A DNA stretch of 64,000 bases from DATFDN01 sp963756545 (GCA_963756545.1 CAVWNY010000008.1:682001-746000); one strand, 5' to 3'. Shown: positions 9,199-17,365, counted from the stretch's first letter. Notes: generated by a model not told the origin, from the sequence alone. Program-made: numbers and translations.

Positions 9199-10182
9199 TC
9201 AGGCCTCCCGTGCCTGACTGGGCGAGGAACGAGGCCCCCCGCCGGTGTCGTTCGAGAAGTCCCCGTGCCGGTGCGAGGCCGGACGGTCGGTGAGCCAGGT
9301 CTCGGGCAAGCCCTCGCGGGCCAACTCGCGGTGGGCCACATGCACGCGCAAGCCGGAACCCTCGCAAAGACATTCCGCCAGCTTTTCGACAATATGCACG
9401 GAGCGGTGCCGCCCGCCGGTGCATCCAACCGCGATGGTCGCGTATTTCTTGCTCTCTTGCACGAACCTCGGCAAGAGCAACCCGAGCAGTCCCTCGACCA
9501 TGCTCAGGAAGGCGGGGAAATCGGGATCGGCTTCGACATAGGCGGCCACGTTCCGGTCGAGCCCTGTCATGGGCCGCAATATGGGGTCGTAGTGGGGATT
9601 GCGCAAAAAGCGCGCGTCGAAGACCAGATCTGCGTCGCGCGGCAGGCCGTGCGCGTAGGAAAACGAGATCAGCGTTACGGCCAGCCGCGGCGCCGCAGCG
9701 GGGCTCGCGGCGCCGTAGCGCCGCTCAATCAAGGCCCGCATGGCCGCGAGCGGGAGGTCCGACGTGTCGAGCACCAAGTCGGCCTCGTCCCGCAGCGGGG
9801 CGGTCAGGGACTGCTCCCGCGCGATCCCGTCGGCCACCCGGCTCTCCGGCGCCAACGGGTGGCGCCGCCGCGTCTCGGAGTAGCGGCGCAGCAAGGATGG
9901 CTCCTCCGCGCAGACATAAATCAGCTCCGGGCGCAGCCGCGCGTCGGCGCGCAGGCGGCCGAGGGCTGCCAGCACCGCGCCCGAGTCGAACCCGCTGGTG
10001 CGCGCATCGACCCCGACGGCCAGGCTGCTCCGCGCCTGGTGGACCATCTCCTCCAGCATCGACAGCGGCGGGTTGTCCACCGCCTCGAAGCCGAGATCCT
10101 CGAGCGCGCGCAGCACCGACAGCTTGCCGGCGCCCGACAGGCCGCTCACCAGCACGACCGGCACCGGCCCGGCGGCGCTCAT
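9199..10182 (-). CDS. rapZ: RapZ-type nucleotide-binding protein (RNase adapter family)
   Basis: A 327-residue protein. The N-terminal P-loop is GLSGAGK, followed by LEDLGFEAVDNPPLSML, the family signature. The C-terminal domain includes VFDARFLRNPHYDPILRPMTG and the IAVGCTGGRHRSV loop. In E. coli RapZ binds the small RNA GlmZ to control glucosamine-6-phosphate synthase; in alphaproteobacteria its role is less clear. The residue after the P-loop Lys is Leu instead of Ser/Thr, and the C-terminus is about 40 residues longer than E. coli RapZ, with a polar tail. The ATG at 10180-10182 overlaps the hprK stop as ATGA. Confidence 0.9.
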   Translation of the reverse strand: MSAAGPVPVVLVSGLSGAGKLSVLRALEDLGFEAVDNPPLSMLEEMVHQARSSLAVGVDARTSGFDSGAVLAALGRLRADARLRPELIYVCAEEPSLLRRYSETRRRHPLAPESRVADGIAREQSLTAPLRDEADLVLDTSDLPLAAMRALIERRYGAASPAAAPRLAVTLISFSYAHGLPRDADLVFDARFLRNPHYDPILRPMTGLDRNVAAYVEADPDFPAFLSMVEGLLGLLLPRFVQESKKYATIAVGCTGGRHRSVHIVEKLAECLCEGSGLRVHVAHRELAREGLPETWLTDRPASHRHGDFSNDTGGGPRSSPSQAREA

Positions 10183-10610
10183 GGCGCAAAGGCCCCGGCG
10201 ACCTGGCTCACCCGGCCCAGCGCGCAGTCGAGCGCGAGCGCCACGCGCTCCGGCGCCGAGGCGGCCTCGGGGCGCACCCGCACCAGCGGCAGGCCCAGCG
10301 GGCCATGGCGCGCCGGCTCCGGCAGCCGCTCCGCCTCGCCGAGCGCGACGGCCAGCGCGAGCCGCGCAGGCGAGGCATGCGGCAGGCGGACGATGCCGAG
10401 GCCGCGCACCTCCAGCAGCCCGGCGAGCGAGGCGGTCGGGCTTGCCGCGCCATCCTCGACCACAACCTGATCGTCGGCGACGAGGTCGAAGCCGCGCGCC
10501 AGCAGACGCAGCGCGAGGTCCGACTTCCCCGCGCCCGACGGACCGAGCAGCAGCACCCCCGCGCCGTCGCGGGCCACACACGTCCCTTGCAACCGGATCG
10601 CCTGCGTCAT
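10179..10610 (-). CDS. hprK: HPr kinase/phosphorylase, shortened C-terminal form
   Basis: A 143-residue protein equal to only the catalytic half of HPr kinase. It has the Walker A loop GPSGAGKSDLALRLLARG, then DLVADDQVVVE, and RGLGIVRLP, matching the start of the HprK signature. The N-terminal domain of Firmicute HprK (about 130 residues) is absent, as is usual in alphaproteobacteria, where HprK is about 150 residues. It is expected to phosphorylate HPr on its serine. The ATG at 10608-10610 was preferred over a GTG two codons upstream. It heads the leftward PTS block; the ChvG/ChvI two-component genes that often precede it are not here, and a divergent dehydratase takes their place. Confidence 0.9.
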   Translation of the reverse strand: MTQAIRLQGTCVARDGAGVLLLGPSGAGKSDLALRLLARGFDLVADDQVVVEDGAASPTASLAGLLEVRGLGIVRLPHASPARLALAVALGEAERLPEPARHGPLGLPLVRVRPEAASAPERVALALDCALGRVSQVAGAFAP

Positions 10611-10741
10611 CGGCACGCACTCTGAGCCGGCGCGCGCGAAAGCGGAAGCGGCTTCGTGAATGCCCTGTAAACTGGATGCGCCATCAAGGGGATAGCCGAG
10701 CGCTTGCCCGAGGGACGCCCCCGTGCGAGCGTCCGCGCGCC

Positions 10742-11692
10742 ATGCTCGACCGCATCATGACCGACCGCGCCATCACCGACCGGGCCGCGATCGCTGCCGC
10801 CGCCGAACGCATCGCCGCCTACGTCCGCCATACGCCCGTGTTGCACCTGGACCGGGCGGAGTTGGGCGTGACCTGTCCGGTGGCGCTGAAGCTGGAGCTG
10901 CTCCAGCACGCGGGCAGCTTCAAGCCGCGGGGCGCGTTCAACCGCCTGCTGACTGCGGGCCGGCCCGCGCGCGGGGTGATCGCCGCCTCCGGCGGCAACC
11001 ACGGCGCCGCGGTCGCCTTCGCCGCGCGCGCGCTCGGCATTCCGGCCGAGATCTTCGTTCCCGCCGCGACCCCGCCGGCCAAGGTCGAACGCATCTTGGG
11101 TTATGGCGCGCGCGTCGTGCGGAGCGGCGAGACCTACGCGGAGGCGCATGACGCCTGCCGGGCGCGCCAGGCCGAGACCGGCGCGCTGGAGGTCCATGCC
11201 TACGACGATCCCGACGTGATCGCCGGGCAAGGCACCGTCGGGCGCGAGTTCGAGGCGGACGCGCCCGAGCTGACCCATATCCTGGTCGCGGTCGGGGGCG
11301 GCGGCCTGGTCGGCGGCATCGCGGCCTGGTACGCCGGCGCCGCCCGGATCGTCAGCGTCGAGCCGGAAGCCTGCCCCGCGCTGCACGACGCCTTGCGCGC
11401 GGGCCGCCCGGTCCCGGCCCCGGTGGGCGGCCTGGCGGCCGACAGCCTCGGCGCGCGGGAGGCGGGCGCGCTGATGTTTCCCATCGCGCAGGCCCACGTC
11501 GCTGCCTGCGTCCTGGTGCCCGACGAGGCGATCCGCGCAGCGCAGCGTCTGCTATGGGACCGGCTGCGCCTGATCGCCGAGCCCGGCGGCGCGACCGCGC
11601 TGGCCGCGCTAATTGCGGGCGCGTTCACGCCGCCCGCCGGCGCGCGGGTCGGCGTGCTGGTCTGCGGCGGCAACACCGATCCGGGAAGCTAG
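10742..11692 (+). CDS. Threonine/serine dehydratase family PLP enzyme
   Basis: A 316-residue fold-type II PLP enzyme. The PLP lysine is in SFKPRGAFN, the substrate loop is SGGNHG, and the phosphate-binding glycine loop is AVGGGGLVGG. It matches catabolic threonine/serine dehydratases in length, lacks an ACT regulatory domain, and should make an oxo acid and ammonia from Thr or Ser; serine racemase is another possibility in this family. The start is the first in-frame ATG, with a second at 10757; neither has a clear ribosome-binding site. It is divergent from hprK and 15 bases ahead of a crotonase gene, so those two are probably co-transcribed. Confidence 0.85.
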   Translation: MLDRIMTDRAITDRAAIAAAAERIAAYVRHTPVLHLDRAELGVTCPVALKLELLQHAGSFKPRGAFNRLLTAGRPARGVIAASGGNHGAAVAFAARALGIPAEIFVPAATPPAKVERILGYGARVVRSGETYAEAHDACRARQAETGALEVHAYDDPDVIAGQGTVGREFEADAPELTHILVAVGGGGLVGGIAAWYAGAARIVSVEPEACPALHDALRAGRPVPAPVGGLAADSLGAREAGALMFPIAQAHVAACVLVPDEAIRAAQRLLWDRLRLIAEPGGATALAALIAGAFTPPAGARVGVLVCGGNTDPGS

Positions 11693-11707
11693 TCCGAAGG
11701 TGATCGC

Positions 11708-12502
11708 ATGAGTCTCGTCCTGCTCGACATCGACGCGCGCGGCGTCGCCACCGCGACCCTCAACCGCCCGGAGGTCGGCAACGCTTACAACGAGGACCTG
11801 CTCGGGGAGCTGATCGCCGGGCTGGAGCGCCTCGCTCCCGACCCGGCCGTACGCTGCCTGGTGTTGCGCGGGGCTGGCCGGCATTTCCAGGCGGGCGCGG
11901 ACATCAACTGGCTGGGTGAGGCCACCCAGTACGGGCCGGAGCAGAACCACGCCGCCTCGATGGCGACCACGCGCGCCATGCAGTTGCTCAACGAGTTGCC
12001 CAAGCCGACGATCGCCTTGGTGCACGGCGCCTGCTTCGGCGGCGGCTGCGGGATGGTCTGTTGCGTCGATCTCGCCCTGGCAACGCCGGACAGCGTGTTC
12101 GGCCTGACCGAGGTGCGCGTGGGTGTCGCGCCGACGCCGATCTCGACGCACATGGTCCACGCAATGGGCCTGCGCCACACCCGCCGCTACGCGCTGACCG
12201 GGGAACGCTTCGATGCCACGGAGGCCGCGCGCATCGGCCTGATCCACGAGATCGTGCAGCCGGACCGGGTGGAAGCGCGCCTCGGCGAGGTGCTCGACGC
12301 GGTCTTCCTCGGGGGGCCGGGGGCCATCGCGGCGACCAAGCGATCGTTCCTTGGCGCCAACGGGCTGCTGCTCGACGAGCGCCGGATGGACCTGCTGGCC
12401 CACGAGAGCGCGGCCCAGCGCCACACGCCCGAAGCCCGCGAGGGCACGGCGGCATTCCGCGATAAGCGCAAGCCAAAGTGGTATCGGTCGGCGAGCGGTT
12501 GA
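11708..12502 (+). CDS. Enoyl-CoA hydratase/methylglutaconyl-CoA hydratase-like
   Basis: A 264-residue crotonase. The first oxyanion segment is GRHFQAGADINWLGE and the second GGGCGMVCCVDLALA; the catalytic Glu position is in GLTEVRVGVAPTPIS. The pattern ADINW with a conserved ISTHMV is seen in methylglutaconyl-CoA and related hydratases of leucine or isoprenoid breakdown, but the substrate is inferred only. The ATG follows GAAGGTGATCGC. It lies 15 bases after the dehydratase stop. This is the second crotonase in the window; the other is at 1423-2199. Confidence 0.85.
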   Translation: MSLVLLDIDARGVATATLNRPEVGNAYNEDLLGELIAGLERLAPDPAVRCLVLRGAGRHFQAGADINWLGEATQYGPEQNHAASMATTRAMQLLNELPKPTIALVHGACFGGGCGMVCCVDLALATPDSVFGLTEVRVGVAPTPISTHMVHAMGLRHTRRYALTGERFDATEAARIGLIHEIVQPDRVEARLGEVLDAVFLGGPGAIAATKRSFLGANGLLLDERRMDLLAHESAAQRHTPEAREGTAAFRDKRKPKWYRSASG

Positions 12503-12593
12503 GTTAAAGACGATCCTGACCGCTGCCGGCCGCAATTCGTTTCGCGCTCCGGTGGCGTGGCCCGCGACATGATACAATCACCGGAGAAGAGAG

Positions 12594-12899
12594 ATGCCGA
12601 CCAAAAGGCCGGAGAAGAAGGCGCCGAGCAAAGCCGGCGGAGGTAGGGCAAATGCCCTTCAGCAGCCGCTGAAGCCGTCGGACGAGCTGGCCGCGGTGGT
12701 CGGTGCGGGACCGCTGGCCCGCGGCGAGGTGGTAAGCAAGATGTGGGAGTATATCCGGGCAAACAATCTGCAGAATCCGGAAGACCGCCGCGAGATCCTG
12801 GCCGACGACAAGCTCAGAAAGGTGTTCGGCAAGGACAAGGTGACCATGTTCGAGATGAACAAGCACCTCGCCCAGCATCTGAAGTCACCATCGGCATAG
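12594..12899 (+). CDS. SWIB/MDM2-domain protein
   Basis: A 101-residue protein. The first 25 residues are Lys/Pro-rich and likely disordered. The rest is a SWIB fold: LKPSDELAAVVG, SKMWEYIRANNLQNPEDRR and ILADDKLRKVFG, with MFEMNKHLAQHL at the end. SWIB domains are known from eukaryotic SWI/SNF subunits and MDM2, and also occur as small stand-alone proteins in Chlamydia and some proteobacteria, where a DNA-associated role is supposed but unproven. A GGAGAAGAG ribosome-binding site precedes the ATG. It has its own 91-base upstream gap from the crotonase and is followed by a repeat element. Confidence 0.88.
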   Translation: MPTKRPEKKAPSKAGGGRANALQQPLKPSDELAAVVGAGPLARGEVVSKMWEYIRANNLQNPEDRREILADDKLRKVFGKDKVTMFEMNKHLAQHLKSPSA

Positions 12900-12970
12900 T
12901 CGAATTCGATCCGCCGCGCTGCCCGGATCGCGGTACTTCGGAACTCGACGAAATGGACGCGGATGACTTG

Positions 12971-13067
12971 CACGGTCATTGCTGGACTTGATCCGGCAAT
13001 CCATCGATTTATCGTGCGGTACGATCGTCGGCTGGATGCCCGGATTTCAAGTCCGGGCATGACCGTG
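12971..13067. repeat. REP/REPIN-like composite palindromic element
   Basis: A 97-bp element with perfect 9-bp inverted ends (CACGGTCAT at 12971-12979, ATGACCGTG at 13059-13067). Inside each end is a hairpin: TTGCTGGA/TCCGGCAA around 12979-12999 (one G-T pair) and ATGCCCGGA/TCCGGGCAT at 13036-13060 (perfect, 7-base loop). This two-hairpin layout resembles paired REP elements. It lies between convergent genes, where it may also stop transcription. Confidence 0.65.
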
Positions 13068-13113
13068 TAAGCGGGGAGCCATCAGTCAAGCCCGGCCGGT
13101 GGCGAAGCCGTTG

Positions 13114-13503
13114 CTAGCCCGCCGCCTCGGCCTCGATCTCCACCACCCAACGGGGGTCGGCGAGGCCGGCCACGACCAGCAGCGTCGAGGCCGCCGCGTG
13201 CTCGGCGAAGATCGTGTCGCGAGCAGCGCGGAAGGCGCCGAGGAGCGTGCGGTCGGTCAGGAAGGCAGTGGTCTTCACCACGTCCCCGAAGCCCATCCCG
13301 TGCGCCGCCAGGACTGCGCGCAGGTTGGAGAACGCCTGGGCGATCTGCCCCTCTCCGGTGCTCGGCACGGACCCGTCAGGCGCCACGCCGACTTGGCCCG
13401 AGATCACCAGCCGCCGCGCGGCGCCCTCGACCAGAACGGCGTGGGAATAGCGGGTGGTCGGCGCGCGCACGCCGGGCGGGTTGCTGGTCGTGAGGACGGG
13501 CAT
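13114..13503 (-). CDS. RidA family protein
   Basis: A 129-residue RidA/YjgF/UK114-type protein. Family residues include SGQVG, the SNLRAVLAAHG helix and the DVVKTTAFLTD strand, with VEIEAEA at the C-terminus. RidA proteins hydrolyse reactive enamine/imine intermediates made by PLP dehydratases. The conserved Arg of true RidA (usually in R-VEIEA context) is not clearly present: the segment here reads DPRWVVEIEA, so deaminase activity is uncertain and this may be a Rid2-7-type member. It is notable that a threonine/serine dehydratase, a source of such imines, lies nearby at 10.7 kb. Confidence 0.83.
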   Translation of the reverse strand: MPVLTTSNPPGVRAPTTRYSHAVLVEGAARRLVISGQVGVAPDGSVPSTGEGQIAQAFSNLRAVLAAHGMGFGDVVKTTAFLTDRTLLGAFRAARDTIFAEHAAASTLLVVAGLADPRWVVEIEAEAAG

Positions 13504-13589
13504 CGGTCGCCTCCCTGGGTTGGAACGCGCCGATCATCGCCCCCCCTGCCGGGGTTGTATAGCGTCCGCCTGTCTGTCACCGGGCCTGG

Positions 13590-14048
13590 ATGCTGCATGT
13601 GATCGCCGTGGGCCGCCTGCGCGCCGGGCCTGAGTTCGACCTGTTTGCCCGCTACGGCGCCCGCCTGCGTCCGAAGCTCGCGGTCGTCGAGGTCGCCGAG
13701 GCGCGCGGGACGGCGGCGGAGGCCAAACGGCGGGAAGCCGCGGCATTGCTGGCCGCGCTCCCCCCGCGCGCCTTCACGATCGCGCTCGATCTCGGCGGGC
13801 AGACGCCCGACAGCGCGGGGCTCTCCGCGCTGCTCGACCGTTGGCTGGCCCTCGGCCGACCCGTCTGCTTCCTGATCGGCGGAGCGGAGGGGCTGGAGGC
13901 CGCGGTCTTAGACCGCGCCGACTTCGTGCTTTCCCTCGGCAAGCTCACCTGGCCGCACATGCTGGCGCGGGTCATGCTGGCCGAGCAGCTTTTCCGCGCG
14001 CGCGCCATCACGTCCGGGCATCCCTATCATCGCGCGGGCCGGCCCTGA
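13590..14048 (+). CDS. rlmH: 23S rRNA pseudouridine-1915 N3-methyltransferase RlmH
   Basis: A 152-residue SPOUT-class methyltransferase. It has the N-terminal AVGRLRAGPE, the central FLIGGAEGL loop that binds S-adenosylmethionine, and the C-terminal knot residues LTWPHMLARVMLAEQLFRA and HPYHRA. RlmH methylates the pseudouridine at position 1915 of 23S rRNA on the assembled ribosome. Length and C-terminus match the family exactly. It is divergent from the RidA gene and 77 bases upstream of the dodecin gene. Confidence 0.95.
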   Translation: MLHVIAVGRLRAGPEFDLFARYGARLRPKLAVVEVAEARGTAAEAKRREAAALLAALPPRAFTIALDLGGQTPDSAGLSALLDRWLALGRPVCFLIGGAEGLEAAVLDRADFVLSLGKLTWPHMLARVMLAEQLFRARAITSGHPYHRAGRP

Positions 14049-14125
14049 GCTCGTCAATTCCGCGCGGCGGCGGCACCACCCGCCTTCCTCTCGCGTTAGC
14101 TTGTGTCAGAGAATGGGAGGACGCA

Positions 14126-14338
14126 ATGGCCGAACCCGTGTTCAAGATGCTCGAACTTGTCGGAACCTCGCAGGACAGCATCTCCGATGCCATCGACAAC
14201 GCGATCGAGCGCGCCGCCAGCACGATCCGGAAATTGAGCTGGTTCGAGGTCCTCCAGATCCGCGGCGGGATCGAGGACGGCACGATCAAGCAGTACCAAG
14301 TCACGCTGAAGGCCGGCTTCGCGCTGGAGGATCAGTAA
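14126..14338 (+). CDS. Dodecin flavin-binding protein
   Basis: A 70-residue protein of the dodecin family, which forms hollow 12-mers that store or buffer flavins. It has the family pattern VFKMLELVGTS at the start, the helix SDAIDNAIERAA, and SWFEVLQIRGGIEDG with the Trp and Gln that stack on and contact the flavin. A strong GGGAGG ribosome-binding site is 6 bases upstream. The next gene appears to begin within or just after its stop. Confidence 0.92.
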   Translation: MAEPVFKMLELVGTSQDSISDAIDNAIERAASTIRKLSWFEVLQIRGGIEDGTIKQYQVTLKAGFALEDQ

Positions 14339-14373
14339 GCGACCTCACCCCCGCCGCGCTTTGGGCCGCCGCG

Positions 14374-15267
14374 ATGCGGCGGGGGGACTACGCGACCGCA
14401 TGGGCGGTGAACGATGCCGTCATAACTCGCCGGACCACGCCGCCCGACGATCCGCGTGTGCCCTACCATCTGCGCCACGTCTGGGACGGCCGCCCGTTCG
14501 ACGGCCGGGACGTGCTGGTGCGCTCCTATCATGGCCTCGGGGACACCTTGCAATTCGTGCGCTATCTGCCCGCGCTCCGCGCCCGCTGTCGCTCTGTCGC
14601 GCTGGAGGTCCAGCCCGAGTTGGTCCCGCTGCTGAGCGGGATGCGCGGCGTGGACCGGCTGATCCCGTTTCAGGTCGCGGCACCCGCGCCGCCGGCCTCC
14701 TGCGACATCGAAATCATGGAACTCTTTCACGCGTTGCGCTTACCGCCGGAGGCTGCTCCCCCGCCTTACCTGAACGCGCGACCCCTCCCCCAGGGGGAGG
14801 AGAGGAGGAAGTGCCGCGCCTTCTATCCCCCCTCCCCTTGCGGGAGGCGGTCGGGGGGAGGGGGCACGCGCGGAGCCACCATCGGCCTCTGCACGCAAGC
14901 CGGCGACTGGGACCCCGATCGCTCCGTCCCGCTCTCCCGCCTCGCCGCCGTCCTGCCGGCGGACGCCCGCACGGTCCCCCTTCGTGGCGCCACCATCGCC
15001 GAGACCGCCACGCTCGTCTGCGCCGTCGATTTCGTCGTCTCGGTGGATACGATGGTCGCGCACCTCGCGGGCGCGCTCGGCCGCCCGCTCCGTGTGCTCC
15101 TCAAGCAGCCGGCTGACTGGCGCTGGGGGGACTGTCCCACGACGCCCTGGTACCCCGCCGCGCGCCTCTATCGCCAGCCCGGCGCGGGTGACTGGACGGC
15201 TCCGCTGGCCGCCCTCTCGCGCGACCTCAGCCGGATTTCGCCTCCCGCCGCCGCGCGTGCAGGATGA
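14374..15267 (+). CDS. Glycosyltransferase family 9-like protein with internal repeat
   Basis: About 297 residues. The patterns YHGLGDTLQFVRYLPAL and SVDTMVAHLAGALGRP plus DWRWG are those of the C-terminal GT9 (ADP-heptose transferase-like) part of TPR-glycosyltransferases; here the TPR part is missing or very short. Coding-like sequence (DLTPAALWAAA) runs back to the dodecin stop, but no ATG, GTG or TTG is in frame there, so the ATG at 14374 is a fallback and the true start is unsure. A GC-rich palindromic repeat (14784-14870) is read through in frame, giving a low-complexity insert rich in Arg, Gly and Pro. Its 3' end overlaps the convergent malate synthase gene by 41 bases. Confidence 0.7.
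   Translation: MRRGDYATAWAVNDAVITRRTTPPDDPRVPYHLRHVWDGRPFDGRDVLVRSYHGLGDTLQFVRYLPALRARCRSVALEVQPELVPLLSGMRGVDRLIPFQVAAPAPPASCDIEIMELFHALRLPPEAAPPPYLNARPLPQGEERRKCRAFYPPSPCGRRSGGGGTRGATIGLCTQAGDWDPDRSVPLSRLAAVLPADARTVPLRGATIAETATLVCAVDFVVSVDTMVAHLAGALGRPLRVLLKQPADWRWGDCPTTPWYPAARLYRQPGAGDWTAPLAALSRDLSRISPPAAARAG
14784..14870. repeat. Palindromic repeat inside glycosyltransferase gene
   Basis: CCTCCCCC (14784-14791) pairs with GGGGGAGG (14793-14800), and CCTCCC (14831-14836) pairs with GGGAGG (14842-14847); a G-tract follows. The block breaks the conserved glycosyltransferase sequence but keeps its frame, as expected for an inserted repeat. Confidence 0.6.
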
Positions 15268-17365
15268 ACTCGGTGTAGCCGTTCGGCTGCGCGCGACCCT
15301 TGAACACGAGATCGCAGGCCGCCCGGAACGCCGGCCCGTCGAAGGCGGGCGCCATCGGGCGATAGGCCGGGTCGTCCGCGTTCTGCCGATCGACCACCCC
15401 GGCCATGCGCTTCAGCGTCTCCGTCACCTGCGCTTCGGTGGCGATGCCGTGGCGCAGCCAGTTGGCGACGTGCTGGGAGCTGATCCGGAGCGTCGCCCGA
15501 TCCTCCATCAGCCCCACGTCATGGATGTCGGGCACCTTGGAGCAGCCGACGCCCTGGTCGATCCAGCGCACGACGTAGCCCAGAATGCCCTGGCAGTTGT
15601 TGTCCAACTCCTGTTGCACGTCCTCGGGCGACCAGTTCGCCCCCTCCGCCACCGGGATCGTCAGCAACCCCGCCAACGGCGCGCGCTCGCGCCTGGCGAT
15701 CTCCGATTGCCGCGCCGCCACGTCCACCTGATGATAGTGCAGCGCGTGCAATGTCGCGGCGGTGGGCGAGGGAACCCAGGCGGTGTTCGCGCCCCCGCGC
15801 GGGTGCGCGATCTTCTGGGTCAGCATGTCGGCCATCCGGTCGGGCGCGGCCCACATCCCCTTGCCGATCTGCGCCCGCCCGCGCAGCCCGCAGGCGAGGC
15901 CGATATCCACGTTCTGGTCCTCGTACGCCTTGATCCAGGCCGTCGTCCGCATGTCCTTCTTGCGGATCATCGGTCCGGCTTCCATCGACGTGTGGATCTC
16001 ATCGCCGGTGCGGTCGAGGAAGCCGGTGTTGATGAACGCCACCCGGTCGCGCGCGGCCAGGATGCACGCGGCCAGATTGGCCGAGGTGCGTCGTTCCTCG
16101 TCCATGATACCCATTTTGAGCGTGTTGCCGGGCAGGCCGAGGATGTCCTCAACGCGCGCGAAGATCGCGGCGGCGTGCGCCACCTCGGCGGGTCCGTGCA
16201 TCTTCGGCTTGACGATATAGACCGAGCCGGCGCGGCTGTTGCGGATCGGCCCGCTGGCCCGCAGGTCGTGCATGGCAATCAGCGCGGTCACGGCGGCGTC
16301 CAGCATTCCCTCGGGGATCTCGCCGCCCGCGCCGTCCCGCGCCGCGTCGGTGTACATGTGATGGCCGACGTTGCGGATCAGCATCAGGCTCCGTCCCGGC
16401 AGCGTCAGCGCACCGCCGCCCGGAGCGCGGTATTCGCGATCGGGCGCAAGGACGCGCGTCGTCATGCGCCCGCCCTTCTCGAAGGTGTCCTTCAAGGTGC
16501 CCGTCATCAGGCCGAGCCAGTTGCGATAGGCCCCCACCTTGTCGGCGGCGTCCACCGCGGCGATCGAATCCTCGCAGTCCTGGATGGTGGTTATCGCGGC
16601 TTCCAGCACGACGTCGGCAATTCCGGCCGGGTCGGTCTTGCCGATCGGGTGCGCGCGGTCGACGACGATCTCGATGTGCAGCCCGTTGTGGCGCAGCAGC
16701 ACCGCCTCGGGCGCGGCCGGCTCACCGCGGAAGCCCACGAACTGGCCCGGATCGCGCAGCGCCGGCACGAGCCGCCCGCCCTCGATCTTGTAGCCTTTCG
16801 CCTTGGCGTGGCTTCCGGCCGCCAGCGGCGCCGTTTCGTCCAGGAAGGCCCGGGCCCGGGCGATGACGCGCGCGCCGCGCGCCTGGTTGTAGCCCGGCCC
16901 GCGGGTCGCCCCGCCGTCCTCGGCGATCGCATCGGTCCCGTACAGCGCGTCGTACAAGCTTCCCCAGCGCGCGTTCGCGGCGTTCAGCGCATAGCGCGCA
17001 TTGGTCACCGGAACGACGAGTTGCGGGCCGGCGATGCGCGCGATCTCGGCATCCACATTGGCTGTCGTGACGGCGAAACTTGCCGGCTCCTCCACCAGGT
17101 AGCCGATCTCGCGCAGGAATGCCTGGTAGGCCGCCGCGTCGAGCGGCTTGCCGCGCATCTCGTCGTGCCAGGCGTCGATCCGCGCCTGGAGGGCGTCGCG
17201 CCGGTCGAGCAGCGCGCGGTTGCGCGGCGCCAGATCGCGGATCAGGGCGCCGAAGCCGTCCCAGAAGCGGGCTGCCTCGACCCCGGTGCCGGGGATCGCC
17301 TCGTGGTTGACGAAGTCGTGCAAGACCGTGGCGATCCGGAGGCCTCCCGCCTCGACTGCATCCAT
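15227..17365 (-). CDS. glcB: Malate synthase G
   Basis: A 712-residue malate synthase of the monomeric G type, which condenses glyoxylate and acetyl-CoA to malate. Clear family segments are EAAITTIQDCEDSIAAVDA, the RNVGHHMYTDA segment, IVKPKMHGP, LKMGIMDEERRTS, FINTGFLDRTGDEIHT and YVVRWIDQGVGCSKVPDI. The ATG at 17363-17365 has GGGAG upstream and gives the usual N-terminus. No isocitrate lyase or glycolate oxidase gene is nearby, so the glyoxylate source must be encoded elsewhere. It overlaps the convergent glycosyltransferase end by 41 bases and is divergent from the TauD-like dioxygenase gene. Confidence 0.95.
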   Translation of the reverse strand: MDAVEAGGLRIATVLHDFVNHEAIPGTGVEAARFWDGFGALIRDLAPRNRALLDRRDALQARIDAWHDEMRGKPLDAAAYQAFLREIGYLVEEPASFAVTTANVDAEIARIAGPQLVVPVTNARYALNAANARWGSLYDALYGTDAIAEDGGATRGPGYNQARGARVIARARAFLDETAPLAAGSHAKAKGYKIEGGRLVPALRDPGQFVGFRGEPAAPEAVLLRHNGLHIEIVVDRAHPIGKTDPAGIADVVLEAAITTIQDCEDSIAAVDAADKVGAYRNWLGLMTGTLKDTFEKGGRMTTRVLAPDREYRAPGGGALTLPGRSLMLIRNVGHHMYTDAARDGAGGEIPEGMLDAAVTALIAMHDLRASGPIRNSRAGSVYIVKPKMHGPAEVAHAAAIFARVEDILGLPGNTLKMGIMDEERRTSANLAACILAARDRVAFINTGFLDRTGDEIHTSMEAGPMIRKKDMRTTAWIKAYEDQNVDIGLACGLRGRAQIGKGMWAAPDRMADMLTQKIAHPRGGANTAWVPSPTAATLHALHYHQVDVAARQSEIARRERAPLAGLLTIPVAEGANWSPEDVQQELDNNCQGILGYVVRWIDQGVGCSKVPDIHDVGLMEDRATLRISSQHVANWLRHGIATEAQVTETLKRMAGVVDRQNADDPAYRPMAPAFDGPAFRAACDLVFKGRAQPNGYTEFILHARRREAKSG

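Noticed and set aside
9199..10620. A single long frame joining the hprK and rapZ regions
   Set aside because: The upstream half is hprK read in the wrong frame; true RapZ begins at the ATG overlapping the hprK stop.
12971..13067. Simple transcription terminator for the SWIB gene
   Set aside because: The element has two hairpins inside long inverted ends and no U tract, so a repeat element fits better, although it may stop transcription too.
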